Source of the DNA: Maricaulis sp. | Lineage (GTDB): Bacteria; Pseudomonadota; Alphaproteobacteria; Caulobacterales; Maricaulaceae | Reading direction: 5' to 3' | NCBI RefSeq assembly: GCF_015665295.1 | Contig: NZ_JADFAJ010000010.1 | Coordinates: 31,432-95,431 of the forward strand | DNA: 64,000 nt | Part shown: piece after piece, positions 28,014 to 37,134 of the stretch | Layout of the letters: each line of letters opens with the position of its first letter | Position numbering within the stretch: position 1 is the first letter of the stretch | Translations under genes and position numbers: made by a program | Notes under the pieces: generated by a model | What the model was told of the DNA's origin: nothing | Databases searched by the model: none | Seen by the model: the letters and a program-made list of their open reading frames with translations, nothing else

Positions 28014-28748
28014 ATGGTTCGCACCAGATCGATCGACAGGTTCAGGCGTCTTGAATTGCTGGCAGCGCAGCTGAAGCAGGACGAGATATGCACCATGAAA
28101 GGCCTCGCGTCCGACCTCGGTGTGAGTGAGCGCACAATCGCTCGCGATCTCCTTTTGATGCGCGAACAGGGCCTGCCGATTGACGCCGATCGCGGTCGGG
28201 GCGGGGGGGTCCGGCTGGACCGGAATTGGGGGGTCGGGAGATTGAATCTCGCCTATCCGGACGCCATTGATCTGCTGATCAGTATCGATGTCGCGGAAAA
28301 GATGGGGTCACCGCTTTTCCTCGCCAATCTCGCCTCTGTCAGGCGGCAATTGGTGGCCTCCTTTTCGCCGGAGAAGCGCAAGCATGTGAACCGGCTGAAG
28401 TCGCGAATCCTGATCGGAAACACGGCATCCACCTATGTGCAGGCCGGTGTCGCCTCGCCTCCCAAACGGCTTGTCCAGACTTTGCACCAGGCGTTCATCG
28501 GCCAGGAAGTGCTTTCGATCCATTATCGGAGGGAGGATGGCGTCGTCTCTGAGCGCCAGATCGAGCCCCATTACCTGCTGCTCAAATATCCTGTCTGGTA
28601 CGTCCTGGCATTCGATCGCCTGCGCGCGGCAAGCCGGACGTTTCGATGCGACCGGATCCTGCGGGCACGATCAAGTGCGGAGCGCTTCCGCCTATTGTCA
28701 AAGAACGTCTTCGCGCTATCGCTTGAGCGTGATGACCTGTCGCCATGA
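28014..28748 (+). CDS. WYL-domain transcriptional regulator (YafY-like)
   Basis: A 244-residue protein with an N-terminal winged helix (RLELLAAQLKQDEICTMKGLASDLGVSERTIARDLLLMREQG; key part DLGVSERTIARDL) and a C-terminal WYL-type domain (EVLSIHYRREDG, PHYLLLKYPVWYVLAFDRLR, FRCDRILRA). WYL domains are thought to sense nucleic-acid or nucleotide ligands. Start 28014 is preferred because its N-terminus matches the family and an upstream ATG at 27969 would place the operator inside the gene; neither start has a strong ribosome site. It probably controls itself and the divergent VOC gene. Confidence 0.85.
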   Translation: MVRTRSIDRFRRLELLAAQLKQDEICTMKGLASDLGVSERTIARDLLLMREQGLPIDADRGRGGGVRLDRNWGVGRLNLAYPDAIDLLISIDVAEKMGSPLFLANLASVRRQLVASFSPEKRKHVNRLKSRILIGNTASTYVQAGVASPPKRLVQTLHQAFIGQEVLSIHYRREDGVVSERQIEPHYLLLKYPVWYVLAFDRLRAASRTFRCDRILRARSSAERFRLLSKNVFALSLERDDLSP

Positions 28749-28871
28749 TCCGGTCGCTCGCGCCGTGTACGGATCGGAATGAATTCCGGTATGGCGATGA
28801 AGGCTTTGGAAGAGCGGCCAATCCCTCTAGGGTGATCGATCAGGGTCGACACCGCCCGGGGGGGACGCAAT

Positions 28872-29690
28872 ATGACTTACCTGTTTCGGATGGCCGCACT
28901 GGCCTCGCTGACCGCACTCGCCGCCTGTTCCACGCCGGGTTATCGCAGCCTCAATCCCAACTGCCTGGAAGCTCATGTGCAACCAAAATACCAGCGCGAC
29001 GGGCATCAGGACACGACCTATATGGTCGCGCGGCTGGCGGGGCACTCGTCTGAGGATGCCGCGCTCCTTGCCTTCTTCAATCAGGCCGCTGACGATCTTG
29101 CTATGCGTTATGCGGCGCCTCAGGTCAGCGTCTGGGGGACATTTGGGGCCTGGGGTTATCGCCACCGGATCAATGCCGTCCTGCATTCCCTGCACGGCGG
29201 CGACCAAGCCGTGGTGGCGCAGCGCCGGCTGGACCTGGCCAACATGATTGAAGCGCGTAACCGGTCGGAGGGGCAGGCGTCCTGGCAGACCGGCTTTTTG
29301 ATCCACGCGCTGGGCGACAGCTATGCCCATACGGATCCGGTCGGTCACGCCTATGGCGAGACCTATGGCCATTTGTTCGATGGCCATGCGCCCGATCTCG
29401 TCGGCAATCGGCCCGGGCTCTATCTCGACTATGTCGACGCCCTGTTCGACGCGCTGGAGCTGGATACGGCCAGCGACCGCGAGGCCTTCTCCCGATTCAA
29501 GACCCTCATCCGGAATGCTCCCGAAGGCGATATTGCAGCCCATCGCGCGGCCATCACGGAGATGAGGGACTATTATCCAGACACCGCGCGGCTGGAGTGC
29601 GACGCCTTGGCGGCCTCGCTCAGCATGCGCGAGGTCAGCCGCTTTTTGCGGGATGTGGAAGCCGGCTTCGGGCGGTCGGGCGAGAGCTGA
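28872..29690 (+). CDS. lipoprotein with a zinc-phospholipase-C-like HxxxDxxxH motif
   Basis: A 272-residue protein with a lipoprotein signal ending LTALAAC (lipidated cysteine about 19). A conserved-looking core GFLIHALGDSYAHTDPVGHA is followed by YGETYGHLFDGHAPDLVG; the HxxxDxxxH spacing resembles metal-binding helices in zinc-dependent phospholipase C-like and DUF6765-type proteins. An earlier region, HQDTTYMVARLAGHS, could supply further ligands. GGGGGG lies upstream of the ATG. Predicted to be anchored in the outer membrane facing the periplasm or surface. Enzymatic activity is inference. Its end is 4 bp from the convergent AI-2E-family gene. Confidence 0.75.
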   Translation: MTYLFRMAALASLTALAACSTPGYRSLNPNCLEAHVQPKYQRDGHQDTTYMVARLAGHSSEDAALLAFFNQAADDLAMRYAAPQVSVWGTFGAWGYRHRINAVLHSLHGGDQAVVAQRRLDLANMIEARNRSEGQASWQTGFLIHALGDSYAHTDPVGHAYGETYGHLFDGHAPDLVGNRPGLYLDYVDALFDALELDTASDREAFSRFKTLIRNAPEGDIAAHRAAITEMRDYYPDTARLECDALAASLSMREVSRFLRDVEAGFGRSGES

Positions 29691-29694
29691 CCGG

Positions 29695-30825
29695 TCAGTC
29701 CGTCCCGGATCCGGCTGAGGCATCCGGCGCGGAACCATCGTCCGGCGGCTCGGCCTCATCCTCCTCCAGCAATCCGGCGAAGCTTTCCCGGAAAATGAAC
29801 CAGACCGAGGTGAAGAGCGCGGCGATGACCGGGCCGATGATGATGCCGACGGCGCCGAACAGGGTCAGCCCGCCCAGGGTCGATATCAGCACCATGAGAT
29901 CGGACATTTTGGCGTCCTTGCCGACAAGGATCGGGCGCAGGATATTGTCCGAGGTCGAGATCACGATGGCGCCCCAGCCTGTCAGGGCGAAGGCGGCGAC
30001 GGGCTGGCCGGTGGCGGCGAGCCAGATGGCGGCGGGTAACCAGATCAGCGGCGGTCCAATCATCGGGATGATCGAGAGCAGGGCGGCGACCGCGGCCCAG
30101 AAGACCGATCCCGGCACGCCGGCGGCGAACAGGCCGATCCCCGTCAGCCCGCCCTGCACCAGGGCGATCAGGAAGGACCCCTTCACCGTTGCGCGAATGG
30201 TCGAGAGCGCGCGCCCCGCCAGCAATTCACGTGCCTCCACCGTCATCGGCAACAAGGTCACGGCGGAGCGCGCAGCGCGGCGGCCCGTCATCAGGAAGAA
30301 GAAGAGCGCATAGACAAGGATGAAGAAGTTCAGCGTCGCGACCAGGAAGCCACCCGTGCCGGCGCGCAGGGAATTGACCAGAACGCGTCCGACAGTTCCG
30401 GCGAGATTGCCGATCTGGGCCGTGATCGAGGCCTGGTATTCAATGATCTCGTCGCGGAAGGGCAGCCAGTCGGGCAGGCCGTCAAGGCCGTTTTCGCGAA
30501 TATGGCTGACCTGGTCCTGCACCCAGGGCGTGACCATGCCGGTCACGTCGATCGCCTGTTCCGCGACAATGCCCATCAGGATGGCGGCCGGAATGACAAA
30601 GGCCAGCACGGCGCCGGTGACAAGCAGCCCGGCGGCAAGTCCGCGGCGATCGCCCAGCTTGCCGGACAGCCAGTCGTGCGGTTTCGCGAGAAAGAGGGCG
30701 AGCACACCGGCCAGGAAGAGCGCTGCGAGATAGTCGCGTATCATCCACAGGAAGACCCATGAGATGACAAGGGCCAGCGCCGCGATGAAGGCGCGCTGCA
30801 GTTCCAGCTTGCGGTGCGGCGACAT
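29695..30825 (-). CDS. AI-2E family (PerM-type) transporter
   Basis: A 376-residue polytopic membrane protein with about eight hydrophobic segments and the family signature near GLTGIGLFAAGVPGSVFWAAVAALLSIIPMIGP (key part SIIPMIGPPLIWLPAA), then LRPILVGKDAKMSDLMVLISTLGG. The tail is acidic (EEDEAEPPDDGS). AAGGAG precedes the ATG at 30825. The start lies 13 bp after the TRAP large-permease stop, so it shares that operon. Some members export autoinducer-2 and others act as ion/H+ antiporters; no assignment is possible. Confidence 0.88.
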   Translation of the reverse strand: MSPHRKLELQRAFIAALALVISWVFLWMIRDYLAALFLAGVLALFLAKPHDWLSGKLGDRRGLAAGLLVTGAVLAFVIPAAILMGIVAEQAIDVTGMVTPWVQDQVSHIRENGLDGLPDWLPFRDEIIEYQASITAQIGNLAGTVGRVLVNSLRAGTGGFLVATLNFFILVYALFFFLMTGRRAARSAVTLLPMTVEARELLAGRALSTIRATVKGSFLIALVQGGLTGIGLFAAGVPGSVFWAAVAALLSIIPMIGPPLIWLPAAIWLAATGQPVAAFALTGWGAIVISTSDNILRPILVGKDAKMSDLMVLISTLGGLTLFGAVGIIIGPVIAALFTSVWFIFRESFAGLLEEDEAEPPDDGSAPDASAGSGTD

Positions 30826-30838
30826 GCTCGGGCTCCTT

Positions 30839-32431
30839 CTAGCCGTACAGCCACTCCGGCAGGCCGGTGGCCAGCCACGGGAAGACGGCGACGGCGATGA
30901 TGGCAAGGATCTGGATGATCACGAACGGTATGGCGCCGCGATAGATGTCCGTCGTCCTGACCGATTTGGGCGCCACCCCTCGCAGGTAGAACAGGGCGAA
31001 GCCGAAGGGTGGGGTTAAAAAGCTGGTCTGCAGGTTCATCGCCATCAAGACGCCGAGCCAGACCGGATCGACCCCCATCATCAGCAGGATTGGCGCGACG
31101 ATCGGCACCACCACGAAGGTGATCTCGATGAAGTCGAGGAAGAAGCCGAGGATGAACATCACCAGCATGACCACCGCGACGGCACCAAAAACACCGCCCG
31201 GCACCGCTTCGAGGGCAGCCGCAACGGTGTCATCCCCGCCCAGCTCGCGGAAGATGAGGGAAAAGAGCGAGGCGCCGATCAGGATCACGAAGACCATGGC
31301 CGAGATCATCGCGGTCGAGCTCATCACCTCGTCCAGCACGCCGGAGCGCTTGAGCCGGACCAGGCTCCAGCCGGCACCCAGCACGGTCATCGCGACCAGT
31401 ATGCCGGTGACCAGCCCGCCGAAATTTCCAAGATCCGTGACATAAAGCCGACGCTCGGAACCGACATTGGCAAGCACGACCAGGGCGATCAGGCCGAGCA
31501 GGGCGGCGAGGCCGAGATAGCTCACGATCTGCCCCGGTTTCGGATTGCTGTCACGTCCGGCATTGCGGGCACCCGCGATGAAAGTCGCCCCGACCGCGCC
31601 AACGCCGGCGGCCTCGGTCGGGGTGGCCAGCCCGGTCAGGATCGAGCCGAGTACACCGATGATCAGGGCCAGGGGCGGGACCAGGGCGTGCATCAGCCCG
31701 CCGAATGTGACCACGCCTTCCGCCGGGGCCGCGGGCGCGCTGTCGGGTTTCATGATCGCCATCACGACCTGGTAGCCGATATAGAGCGTCACCAGCAGAA
31801 TGCCGGGGATGAGCGCGCCGGCGAACAGATCGCCGACCGAGACGATGTCCGGCGAAAAAATGCCCTGGGCGCGTTGCGCTTCCTGGTAGGCATTGGAAAT
31901 CTGGTCACCCAGCAGGACCAGGACGATGGAGGGCGGGATGATCTGGCCCAGCGTGCCGGAGGCGGCGATTGTGCCGGTTGCCAGCGCCGGGTCATAGCCG
32001 CGCTTGAGCATGGTGGGCAGCGACAGAAGGCCCATCGTCACAACCGTTGCGCCGACAATGCCGGTCGACGCCGCCAGCAGGCCGCCGACGATGACGACCG
32101 AGATGCCGAGCCCGCCGCGCATGGTGCCGAAGAGGGCGCCCATCGCCTCGAGGAGTTCCTCGGCAATCTTCGACTTTTCCAGCATCACGCCCATGAAGAC
32201 GAAGAGCGGTACGGCGACGAGGATGGATCGGTCCATCTCCATCAGATTGCCGTAGATGCGCTGCGGGAATGCGCGGAAGTGGATCGGGTCGAACTCGCCG
32301 ATCGCCATGCCGATGATGGCGAAGGCGAGGGCGACACCCGCCAGCGTAAAGGCGACCGGATAGCCGCGCAATAGGGCCGCGAAAGCGGCCAGGAACATCA
32401 GGAAGGGCAGAAGTTCGATGAAGAGAGACAT
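30839..32431 (-). CDS. TRAP transporter large permease (DctM)
   Basis: A 530-residue membrane protein that forms the sodium-coupled transport core of a TRAP system. About twelve or more hydrophobic segments; the family pattern is visible in FVFMGVMLEKSKIAEELLEAM, GATVVTMGLLSLPTMLKRGYD, ATGTIAASGTLGQIIPPSIVLVLLG (in part) and FGFALFYLRGVAPKSV. It is longer than the usual 430 residues because of an insertion in the middle (about 250-350) with two extra hydrophobic stretches. Translationally linked to the small permease (3 bp gap). Confidence 0.93.
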   Translation of the reverse strand: MSLFIELLPFLMFLAAFAALLRGYPVAFTLAGVALAFAIIGMAIGEFDPIHFRAFPQRIYGNLMEMDRSILVAVPLFVFMGVMLEKSKIAEELLEAMGALFGTMRGGLGISVVIVGGLLAASTGIVGATVVTMGLLSLPTMLKRGYDPALATGTIAASGTLGQIIPPSIVLVLLGDQISNAYQEAQRAQGIFSPDIVSVGDLFAGALIPGILLVTLYIGYQVVMAIMKPDSAPAAPAEGVVTFGGLMHALVPPLALIIGVLGSILTGLATPTEAAGVGAVGATFIAGARNAGRDSNPKPGQIVSYLGLAALLGLIALVVLANVGSERRLYVTDLGNFGGLVTGILVAMTVLGAGWSLVRLKRSGVLDEVMSSTAMISAMVFVILIGASLFSLIFRELGGDDTVAAALEAVPGGVFGAVAVVMLVMFILGFFLDFIEITFVVVPIVAPILLMMGVDPVWLGVLMAMNLQTSFLTPPFGFALFYLRGVAPKSVRTTDIYRGAIPFVIIQILAIIAVAVFPWLATGLPEWLYG

Positions 32432-32434
32432 GCC

Positions 32435-33214
32435 TCAGACCTCCTGCTCGGTTGCCGCGGGCAGGGCGGGTGAGGCTTGTCCGGCCAGTGTCATGGCGGC
32501 GCGGGCGGCCATTGAAAAACCTTGCAGGATCATCAGGACAGCGAATAGCGGTATGGCGGTTTTCAGCAGGAAGACAAAGGCCAGACCGTCGCTCTCGCGG
32601 GAGCTTTCCAGCACCCGCCAGGTCGAGTTGAGATAGCCGGTCGAGGACCACAGGATCAGCGCACTCATCGGCATCAGGGCGAGATAGCTGCCCAAAAGGT
32701 CGATCCAGGCTTTGCCGCGTTCGGTCATCCTGGCGTAGAAAACATCAACCCGGACATGTCCGCCATGCAGGAGCGCGCTGCCCGAGGACAGGAGAAACAG
32801 GCCGGCATGCATGTAGATCACGCTTTCCGCCAGCTTGGTCGAGGCATAGCCGAAGACATAGCGCTGGATCACAATGATCGCCGTGGCCAGCACCAGTCCG
32901 AGCGCGAACCAGCGTGCCGCGCCGGCAACCCTCTCCGTGAGCCCGTCAAGGATGACGATCGCGCCGCGTTGCATTGACCAGAGCGGCGCCGGCAGCCCCA
33001 GAAAGCGGCCCATGAGGCCGCTGAACAAGGGCAGCAGCAAGAGCGGGGACAGCCAGACCCCGATCCGGCCAAGCCAGACGCCGATCGTCCGGGCGATGCC
33101 GGGCAGGTTCCCGCCCGACCATTGTCCGACCGCCCCGCCTGTCGCCAGGTCGACCAGCACCAGGCCGAGCGACAGGATGATCAGCGCAAGCAGGAGACCG
33201 TCGCCCGTGCGCAT
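32435..33214 (-). CDS. TRAP transporter small permease (DctQ) with N-terminal extension
   Basis: A 259-residue membrane protein. The canonical four-helix DctQ part starts near residue 88 (LGLVLATAIIVIQRYVFGYASTKLAESVIYMHAGLFLLSSG; key part QRYVFG and HGGHVRVDVFYARM). It is preceded by about 85 residues with two further hydrophobic segments (LLLALIILSLGLVLVDLA and LSPLLLLPLFSGLMG), absent from typical 170-190-residue DctQ proteins. The start at 33214 lies 2 bp after the end of the binding-protein gene. It is essential for TRAP assembly with DctM. Confidence 0.88.
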   Translation of the reverse strand: MRTGDGLLLALIILSLGLVLVDLATGGAVGQWSGGNLPGIARTIGVWLGRIGVWLSPLLLLPLFSGLMGRFLGLPAPLWSMQRGAIVILDGLTERVAGAARWFALGLVLATAIIVIQRYVFGYASTKLAESVIYMHAGLFLLSSGSALLHGGHVRVDVFYARMTERGKAWIDLLGSYLALMPMSALILWSSTGYLNSTWRVLESSRESDGLAFVFLLKTAIPLFAVLMILQGFSMAARAAMTLAGQASPALPAATEQEV

Positions 33215-33216
33215 GA

Positions 33217-34338
33217 TCAGCGCGCCAGCACGCGTTCGCGCTGGACCATGTAGGGCATCTCGGAAATCCGGCTCCAGCCGCGCATCGAATCGCGGGCCGC
33301 AAGATAGCTGTCATAGACGCGGCGGGTGAGAGGGTCGGCATTGCCGGTATCGGCAACGACCTGTTCGGAGATTTCGCCGATCCGGTCCCAGATCACATCC
33401 GAGAACTGGCGCAGTTCGACACCGTGTTCATTGACAAGGACATCGAGGGCCAGACCATTCTGGTAGTGGAAGTCAGCGATGGAAAGATTGTTGGCGGTTC
33501 GGCAGGCCGAGGCGATGATCGCCTGGTGGTCGCTTGCCAGCCCGTCCCAGACGGTCTTGTTGATGCCGGCGCTGAGGCAGGAGCCCGGCTCGTGGAAGCC
33601 CGGGCCATAGTAATAGGGCGCTTCCCGATAGAAGCCGAAAGCGAGATCATTCCATGGTCCGACCCATTCGGTCCCATCAATCGCGCCCGATTGAAGCGCC
33701 GGATAGATCTCGCCGCCCGACAGGGTGACTGCCGCGCCGCCGAGCTCGCGCAGCACATTGCCGCCAAGCCCGGGAATACGCATGCGCAAGCCGCGGAAAT
33801 CTTCCAGCGTGTTGAGCTCGCGCTTGAACCAGCCGCCCATCTGGTGACCGGAATTGCCGGCCTGGAAGGCCTTGATGTTGAACTGCGCCGACAGCTCGTC
33901 CCACAGCGCCTGGCCGCCACCGGCCTCGACCCATCCCATGATCTCATAAGCGGTCATGCCCATCGGCACAGCGGTGAAGAAATTGAAGGCCGGCGACTTG
34001 CCCTGCCAGTAGTATTCGGCACCGTGATACATGTCTGCCGTGCCTTCCGAGACAGCATCAAAGGCCTCGAAGGCCGACACAATCTCGCCAGCCGCATAAA
34101 CACGCACTTCCAGCGTACCACCGGACATGCGGTTGATATAATCGGCGACATTGTTGGCGGCTGTGCCCAGTCCCGGGAAATTGGCCGGCCAGGTGGTGAC
34201 CATGCGCAGGCGGGTCACGCCGCGATTGATATTCGGCGCGGCCGGCCCGGCCGACGTGTCCTGTCCGGTCTCACCGCAAGCCGTGGCAACCGTGGCCGCA
34301 GCAACGGCGCCGCCGCTAATGAATGTGCGTCGATCCAT
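33217..34338 (-). CDS. TRAP transporter substrate-binding protein (DctP), TakP-like
   Basis: A 373-residue periplasmic receptor exported by Tat: the N-terminus MDRRTFISGGAVAAATVATACG has a twin arginine. The mature part has the features of the 2-oxo-acid-binding TakP subgroup: MVTTWPANFPGLGTAAN, GNSGHQMGGWFKRELN, LRMRIPGLGGNVLRELGG, GEIYPALQSGAIDGTEWVGP and APYYYGPGF. The invariant arginine expected to hold a carboxylate is in RMRIPG. It is first of four genes with the two permeases and an AI-2E-family transporter. Pyruvate or other 2-oxo acids are plausible ligands, unproven. GGGGGAGA precedes the ATG. Confidence 0.92.
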   Translation of the reverse strand: MDRRTFISGGAVAAATVATACGETGQDTSAGPAAPNINRGVTRLRMVTTWPANFPGLGTAANNVADYINRMSGGTLEVRVYAAGEIVSAFEAFDAVSEGTADMYHGAEYYWQGKSPAFNFFTAVPMGMTAYEIMGWVEAGGGQALWDELSAQFNIKAFQAGNSGHQMGGWFKRELNTLEDFRGLRMRIPGLGGNVLRELGGAAVTLSGGEIYPALQSGAIDGTEWVGPWNDLAFGFYREAPYYYGPGFHEPGSCLSAGINKTVWDGLASDHQAIIASACRTANNLSIADFHYQNGLALDVLVNEHGVELRQFSDVIWDRIGEISEQVVADTGNADPLTRRVYDSYLAARDSMRGWSRISEMPYMVQRERVLAR

Positions 34339-34374
34339 GTCTGTCTCCCCCGGAATTTCGCTGCGCGATGGCGA

Positions 34375-35133
34375 TCAGTCGAAATCGTCGTCTTCGTCCT
34401 CATGGTTAGCGAGTTCGGCATGCGGCTGCCAGCCCGAGGGCGTCAAAACTTGCAGCGGCTGGTATTGGGCCTTGTAATTCATCTTGCGACTCTCGCTCAC
34501 CCAATAGCCCAGATAGACAAAGGGCAGGCCCGCCAGTTCGGCCTGGCGGACCGCGTCGAGGATCATGTAGGCGCCCGGGCTGCGGCGGTCCCAGTCCGGA
34601 TCGAAATAGCTGTAGATCAGCGACAACCCGTCCTTGAGCACATCGGTCAGCGCTGCGGCGCGGAGCACGCCGTCATCGTCGCGATACTCGGTGACATGGG
34701 TGCGTTGGGCGCCTTCCTCGACCATCATCACGTATTCGCCAAACGACATGCCGGCCATGTCGCCATCGCCATGCCGGCTGTCGAGATAGCGTGAGAGCAG
34801 GTCGAATTGTTCCATCGTCGCGGTCTGCTGATCGACGGAGACATGCAGGTCGCCATTGCGATTGAGTATCTTGCGCCAGCGCCGTTTCCACGCGAAGGCC
34901 TCAGCATCGATGCGAACCGATTTGCAGGCATCACAGGCTTCGCAGGCCGGGCGATAGAGTACGCCCTGGGAGCGTCGGAAACCGGCATGGGTCAGCGCGT
35001 CATTGAGGGCGGGACCCTCGCTGATCTCGAGTCGCGTAAACACCTTTCGCTCGAACCGTCCCGGCAGATAGGGGCAGGGCCCGGACGCCGTCAGGAAGAA
35101 GGGGATTTGCCGGGTCGCAAACGGGTGTGTCAC
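34375..35133 (-). CDS. bpt: aspartate/glutamate leucyltransferase (arginyl-tRNA-protein transferase family)
   Basis: A 252-residue aminoacyl-tRNA-protein transferase of the N-end rule pathway, which adds a destabilising residue to N-terminal Asp/Glu for ClpS/ClpAP degradation. Signatures: FFLTASGPCPYLPGR, FRRSQGVLYRPACEACDACKSVRI (key part CEACDACKSVRI), FGEYVMMVEEG, YSYFDPDWDRRSPGAYMILD and YLGYWVSESRKMNYKAQYQP. It starts at a GTG with GAGGCGAAAGG upstream, with no ATG nearby. Tail strongly acidic (HEDEDDDFD). Substrate side (Leu versus Arg) follows the bacterial Bpt naming. Confidence 0.93.
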   Translation of the reverse strand: MTHPFATRQIPFFLTASGPCPYLPGRFERKVFTRLEISEGPALNDALTHAGFRRSQGVLYRPACEACDACKSVRIDAEAFAWKRRWRKILNRNGDLHVSVDQQTATMEQFDLLSRYLDSRHGDGDMAGMSFGEYVMMVEEGAQRTHVTEYRDDDGVLRAAALTDVLKDGLSLIYSYFDPDWDRRSPGAYMILDAVRQAELAGLPFVYLGYWVSESRKMNYKAQYQPLQVLTPSGWQPHAELANHEDEDDDFD

Positions 35134-35171
35134 GCCTTTCGCCTCTTGCCGCTCGGGTGTTTCATGATGTC

Positions 35172-37013
35172 CTACGCCATGTCGAAGGCATAGAGCAGGC
35201 TGACATAGACGGTGAAGGCAATCCAGAACAGAAGCACCATCGGCGCGCCCGCCCGCAGGTAATCGGCAAACCGGTAGTGACCGGGGCCCATCACGAGCAG
35301 GTTCGTCTGGTAGCCGATCGGTGTGGCAAAACAGGTGTTTGCCGCAAACAGCACCGTCAGGGCAAACAAGGTCGGGTCAGCGCCGATCTGGTTGGCCGCG
35401 CCGACCGCGATCGGGGTGAACAAGATTGCCGTCGCGCTGTTCGACAGGACGTTGGTCAGCACGGCGACCAGCAGGAAGAGCGCCGACATCAACACAATCG
35501 GTCCGAATGGTGCGAAGACCGACACCACACCGGTTGCCAGAAGGTCGGCGCCGCCGGTCACCTGCAGGGCGGTACCCAGCGAGATGGCGGATCCGATCAA
35601 CAGGTAGACCCGCATGTCAAAAGCCCGGGCCGCCTGGCGCGTATTCAGGCAGCCGGCCACGATCATGGCGACCGCCCCCAGGAAGGAGGCCAGGATGATG
35701 GGCAGGATGCCGGTTGCCGCGGTAACGACCACGCCGCCGAATATGGCGCGGGCGAAATTGGCGCGGCGCGGGTCGGCCAGCGATGTGGTGGCCCATTCCA
35801 TGACCAGGAGGTCGCGATCAGCGCGCAGGCTGCGCAGCGAGCCCGAGGCCCCGAACAGGAGGAGCGTGTCGCCCGCTTCCAGCCGGATCTCGCCCATGCG
35901 CGAGCGGATCATGCGCGAGCGGCGCTGGATGCCCAGCACGACGCAGCCTGTCGCATGGCGAAAGCCGATCTGCTGGATCGTCCGGCCGATCACGCGGGAG
36001 CCGGGCGCGACCACGGCTTCGGCCATGACGAGATTCTCGCCCGGTGTCGGGTTCTCGCCCGGACCCGAGGCTTCCAGCATGCCACGCATGAAATCGGCGC
36101 GCTTGGCGAGCAGGTTGGACAGGGTCTGACGGGTCGCCGCGACGATGACGAGATCGCCGGTTTTCAGCTCGATCTGGTCGAAGGGCGGAAGCAAGGCGTG
36201 TTCGCCCCGCTGGATCATCCGGACCGTCATGTCCGGAAGGTCGGCGAACATGCCGGCAACCGGCTTTTTTCCGACCAGCGGATGGTCACTCGTGACCTCC
36301 AGCTGGGCGATGTATTGCTTGCCGCCGGCTCCGGCGATTTCGCTCTCCATGGAGGCGCGGTCCGGCAGGAGATGCGGTAGCACGAAGATGATGTAGACGA
36401 TGCCGACCGCAGCCAGGAAAAGGCCGGGGAAGGACGGGCTGAAAAATCCGAGCTGTTCGCCGGTGACATTCATCAGCGTGTCGGCGACGAGCAGATTGGT
36501 CGACGAACCGATCAGCGTGGTCATGCCCGCGAGAATGCAGACATAGCTCAGCGGAATCATGAGTTTGGATGGGCTCTTCTCCATCCGTTTCGCGATCGCA
36601 ACGAGAATGGGCACGAACATCACCACGACAGGCGTATTGTTGATGAAGGCACTGATCACGAAGACGAAGGCGAACATGCCGACCAGCGTCGCCCTCGGGT
36701 GCTGGTCATAGGCGTTGAGCAGACGCTGCGTCGGGCCTTCCATGGCGCCGGTCTGGAAAATTCCCTGGCCGACGATCAGGAGGCACAAGATGGTGAACAA
36801 TGCCGGATTGGCGAATCCCGCCAGCAGGTCAGCCGTCGTTGGATTGTGAGTTGCCAGCGGGAAGAAATGGAAGAAGGCCATGAGACCGGCCACGATTGAG
36901 GCCGACACGATCTCGATCGGTACACTGTCCCAGACGTAAAAAACAATCGCCAGCGAGAGGCCGCCGAGAATTGCCCACATCTGCCACACATCAAGTGACG
37001 CTGATTCAATCAT
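35172..37013 (-). CDS. SLC13/DASS family permease with two RCK-C (TrkA-C) domains
   Basis: A 613-residue membrane protein. Residues 1-200 and 400-613 form the transporter core, with the substrate/cation motifs NNTPVVVMFVPI and IGSSTNLLVAD in the first half and SNSATAILFTPIAV and ATPIGYQTNLLVMGPG in the second. Between them (about 215-390) lie two TrkA-C-like domains (ELKTGDLVIVAATRQTL; RLEAGDTLLLFGASGSL), as in SLC13-type anion or sulfate permeases. Ribosome site weak. Monocistronic between motB and bpt. The anion (sulfate, dicarboxylate, other) is not predictable. Confidence 0.9.
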   Translation of the reverse strand: MIESASLDVWQMWAILGGLSLAIVFYVWDSVPIEIVSASIVAGLMAFFHFFPLATHNPTTADLLAGFANPALFTILCLLIVGQGIFQTGAMEGPTQRLLNAYDQHPRATLVGMFAFVFVISAFINNTPVVVMFVPILVAIAKRMEKSPSKLMIPLSYVCILAGMTTLIGSSTNLLVADTLMNVTGEQLGFFSPSFPGLFLAAVGIVYIIFVLPHLLPDRASMESEIAGAGGKQYIAQLEVTSDHPLVGKKPVAGMFADLPDMTVRMIQRGEHALLPPFDQIELKTGDLVIVAATRQTLSNLLAKRADFMRGMLEASGPGENPTPGENLVMAEAVVAPGSRVIGRTIQQIGFRHATGCVVLGIQRRSRMIRSRMGEIRLEAGDTLLLFGASGSLRSLRADRDLLVMEWATTSLADPRRANFARAIFGGVVVTAATGILPIILASFLGAVAMIVAGCLNTRQAARAFDMRVYLLIGSAISLGTALQVTGGADLLATGVVSVFAPFGPIVLMSALFLLVAVLTNVLSNSATAILFTPIAVGAANQIGADPTLFALTVLFAANTCFATPIGYQTNLLVMGPGHYRFADYLRAGAPMVLLFWIAFTVYVSLLYAFDMA

Positions 37014-37134
37014 CGCGAATTTCTGGAAGCCCAGGACCCGTTATGTCCAGCGCAAAACGCTAGCATGCTGATTGCGCGCTTGCGAAGCCTTTGTGTCGTG
37101 CTTGGCCGTGGATATCCGCTCCCCCGGGGTCGGG

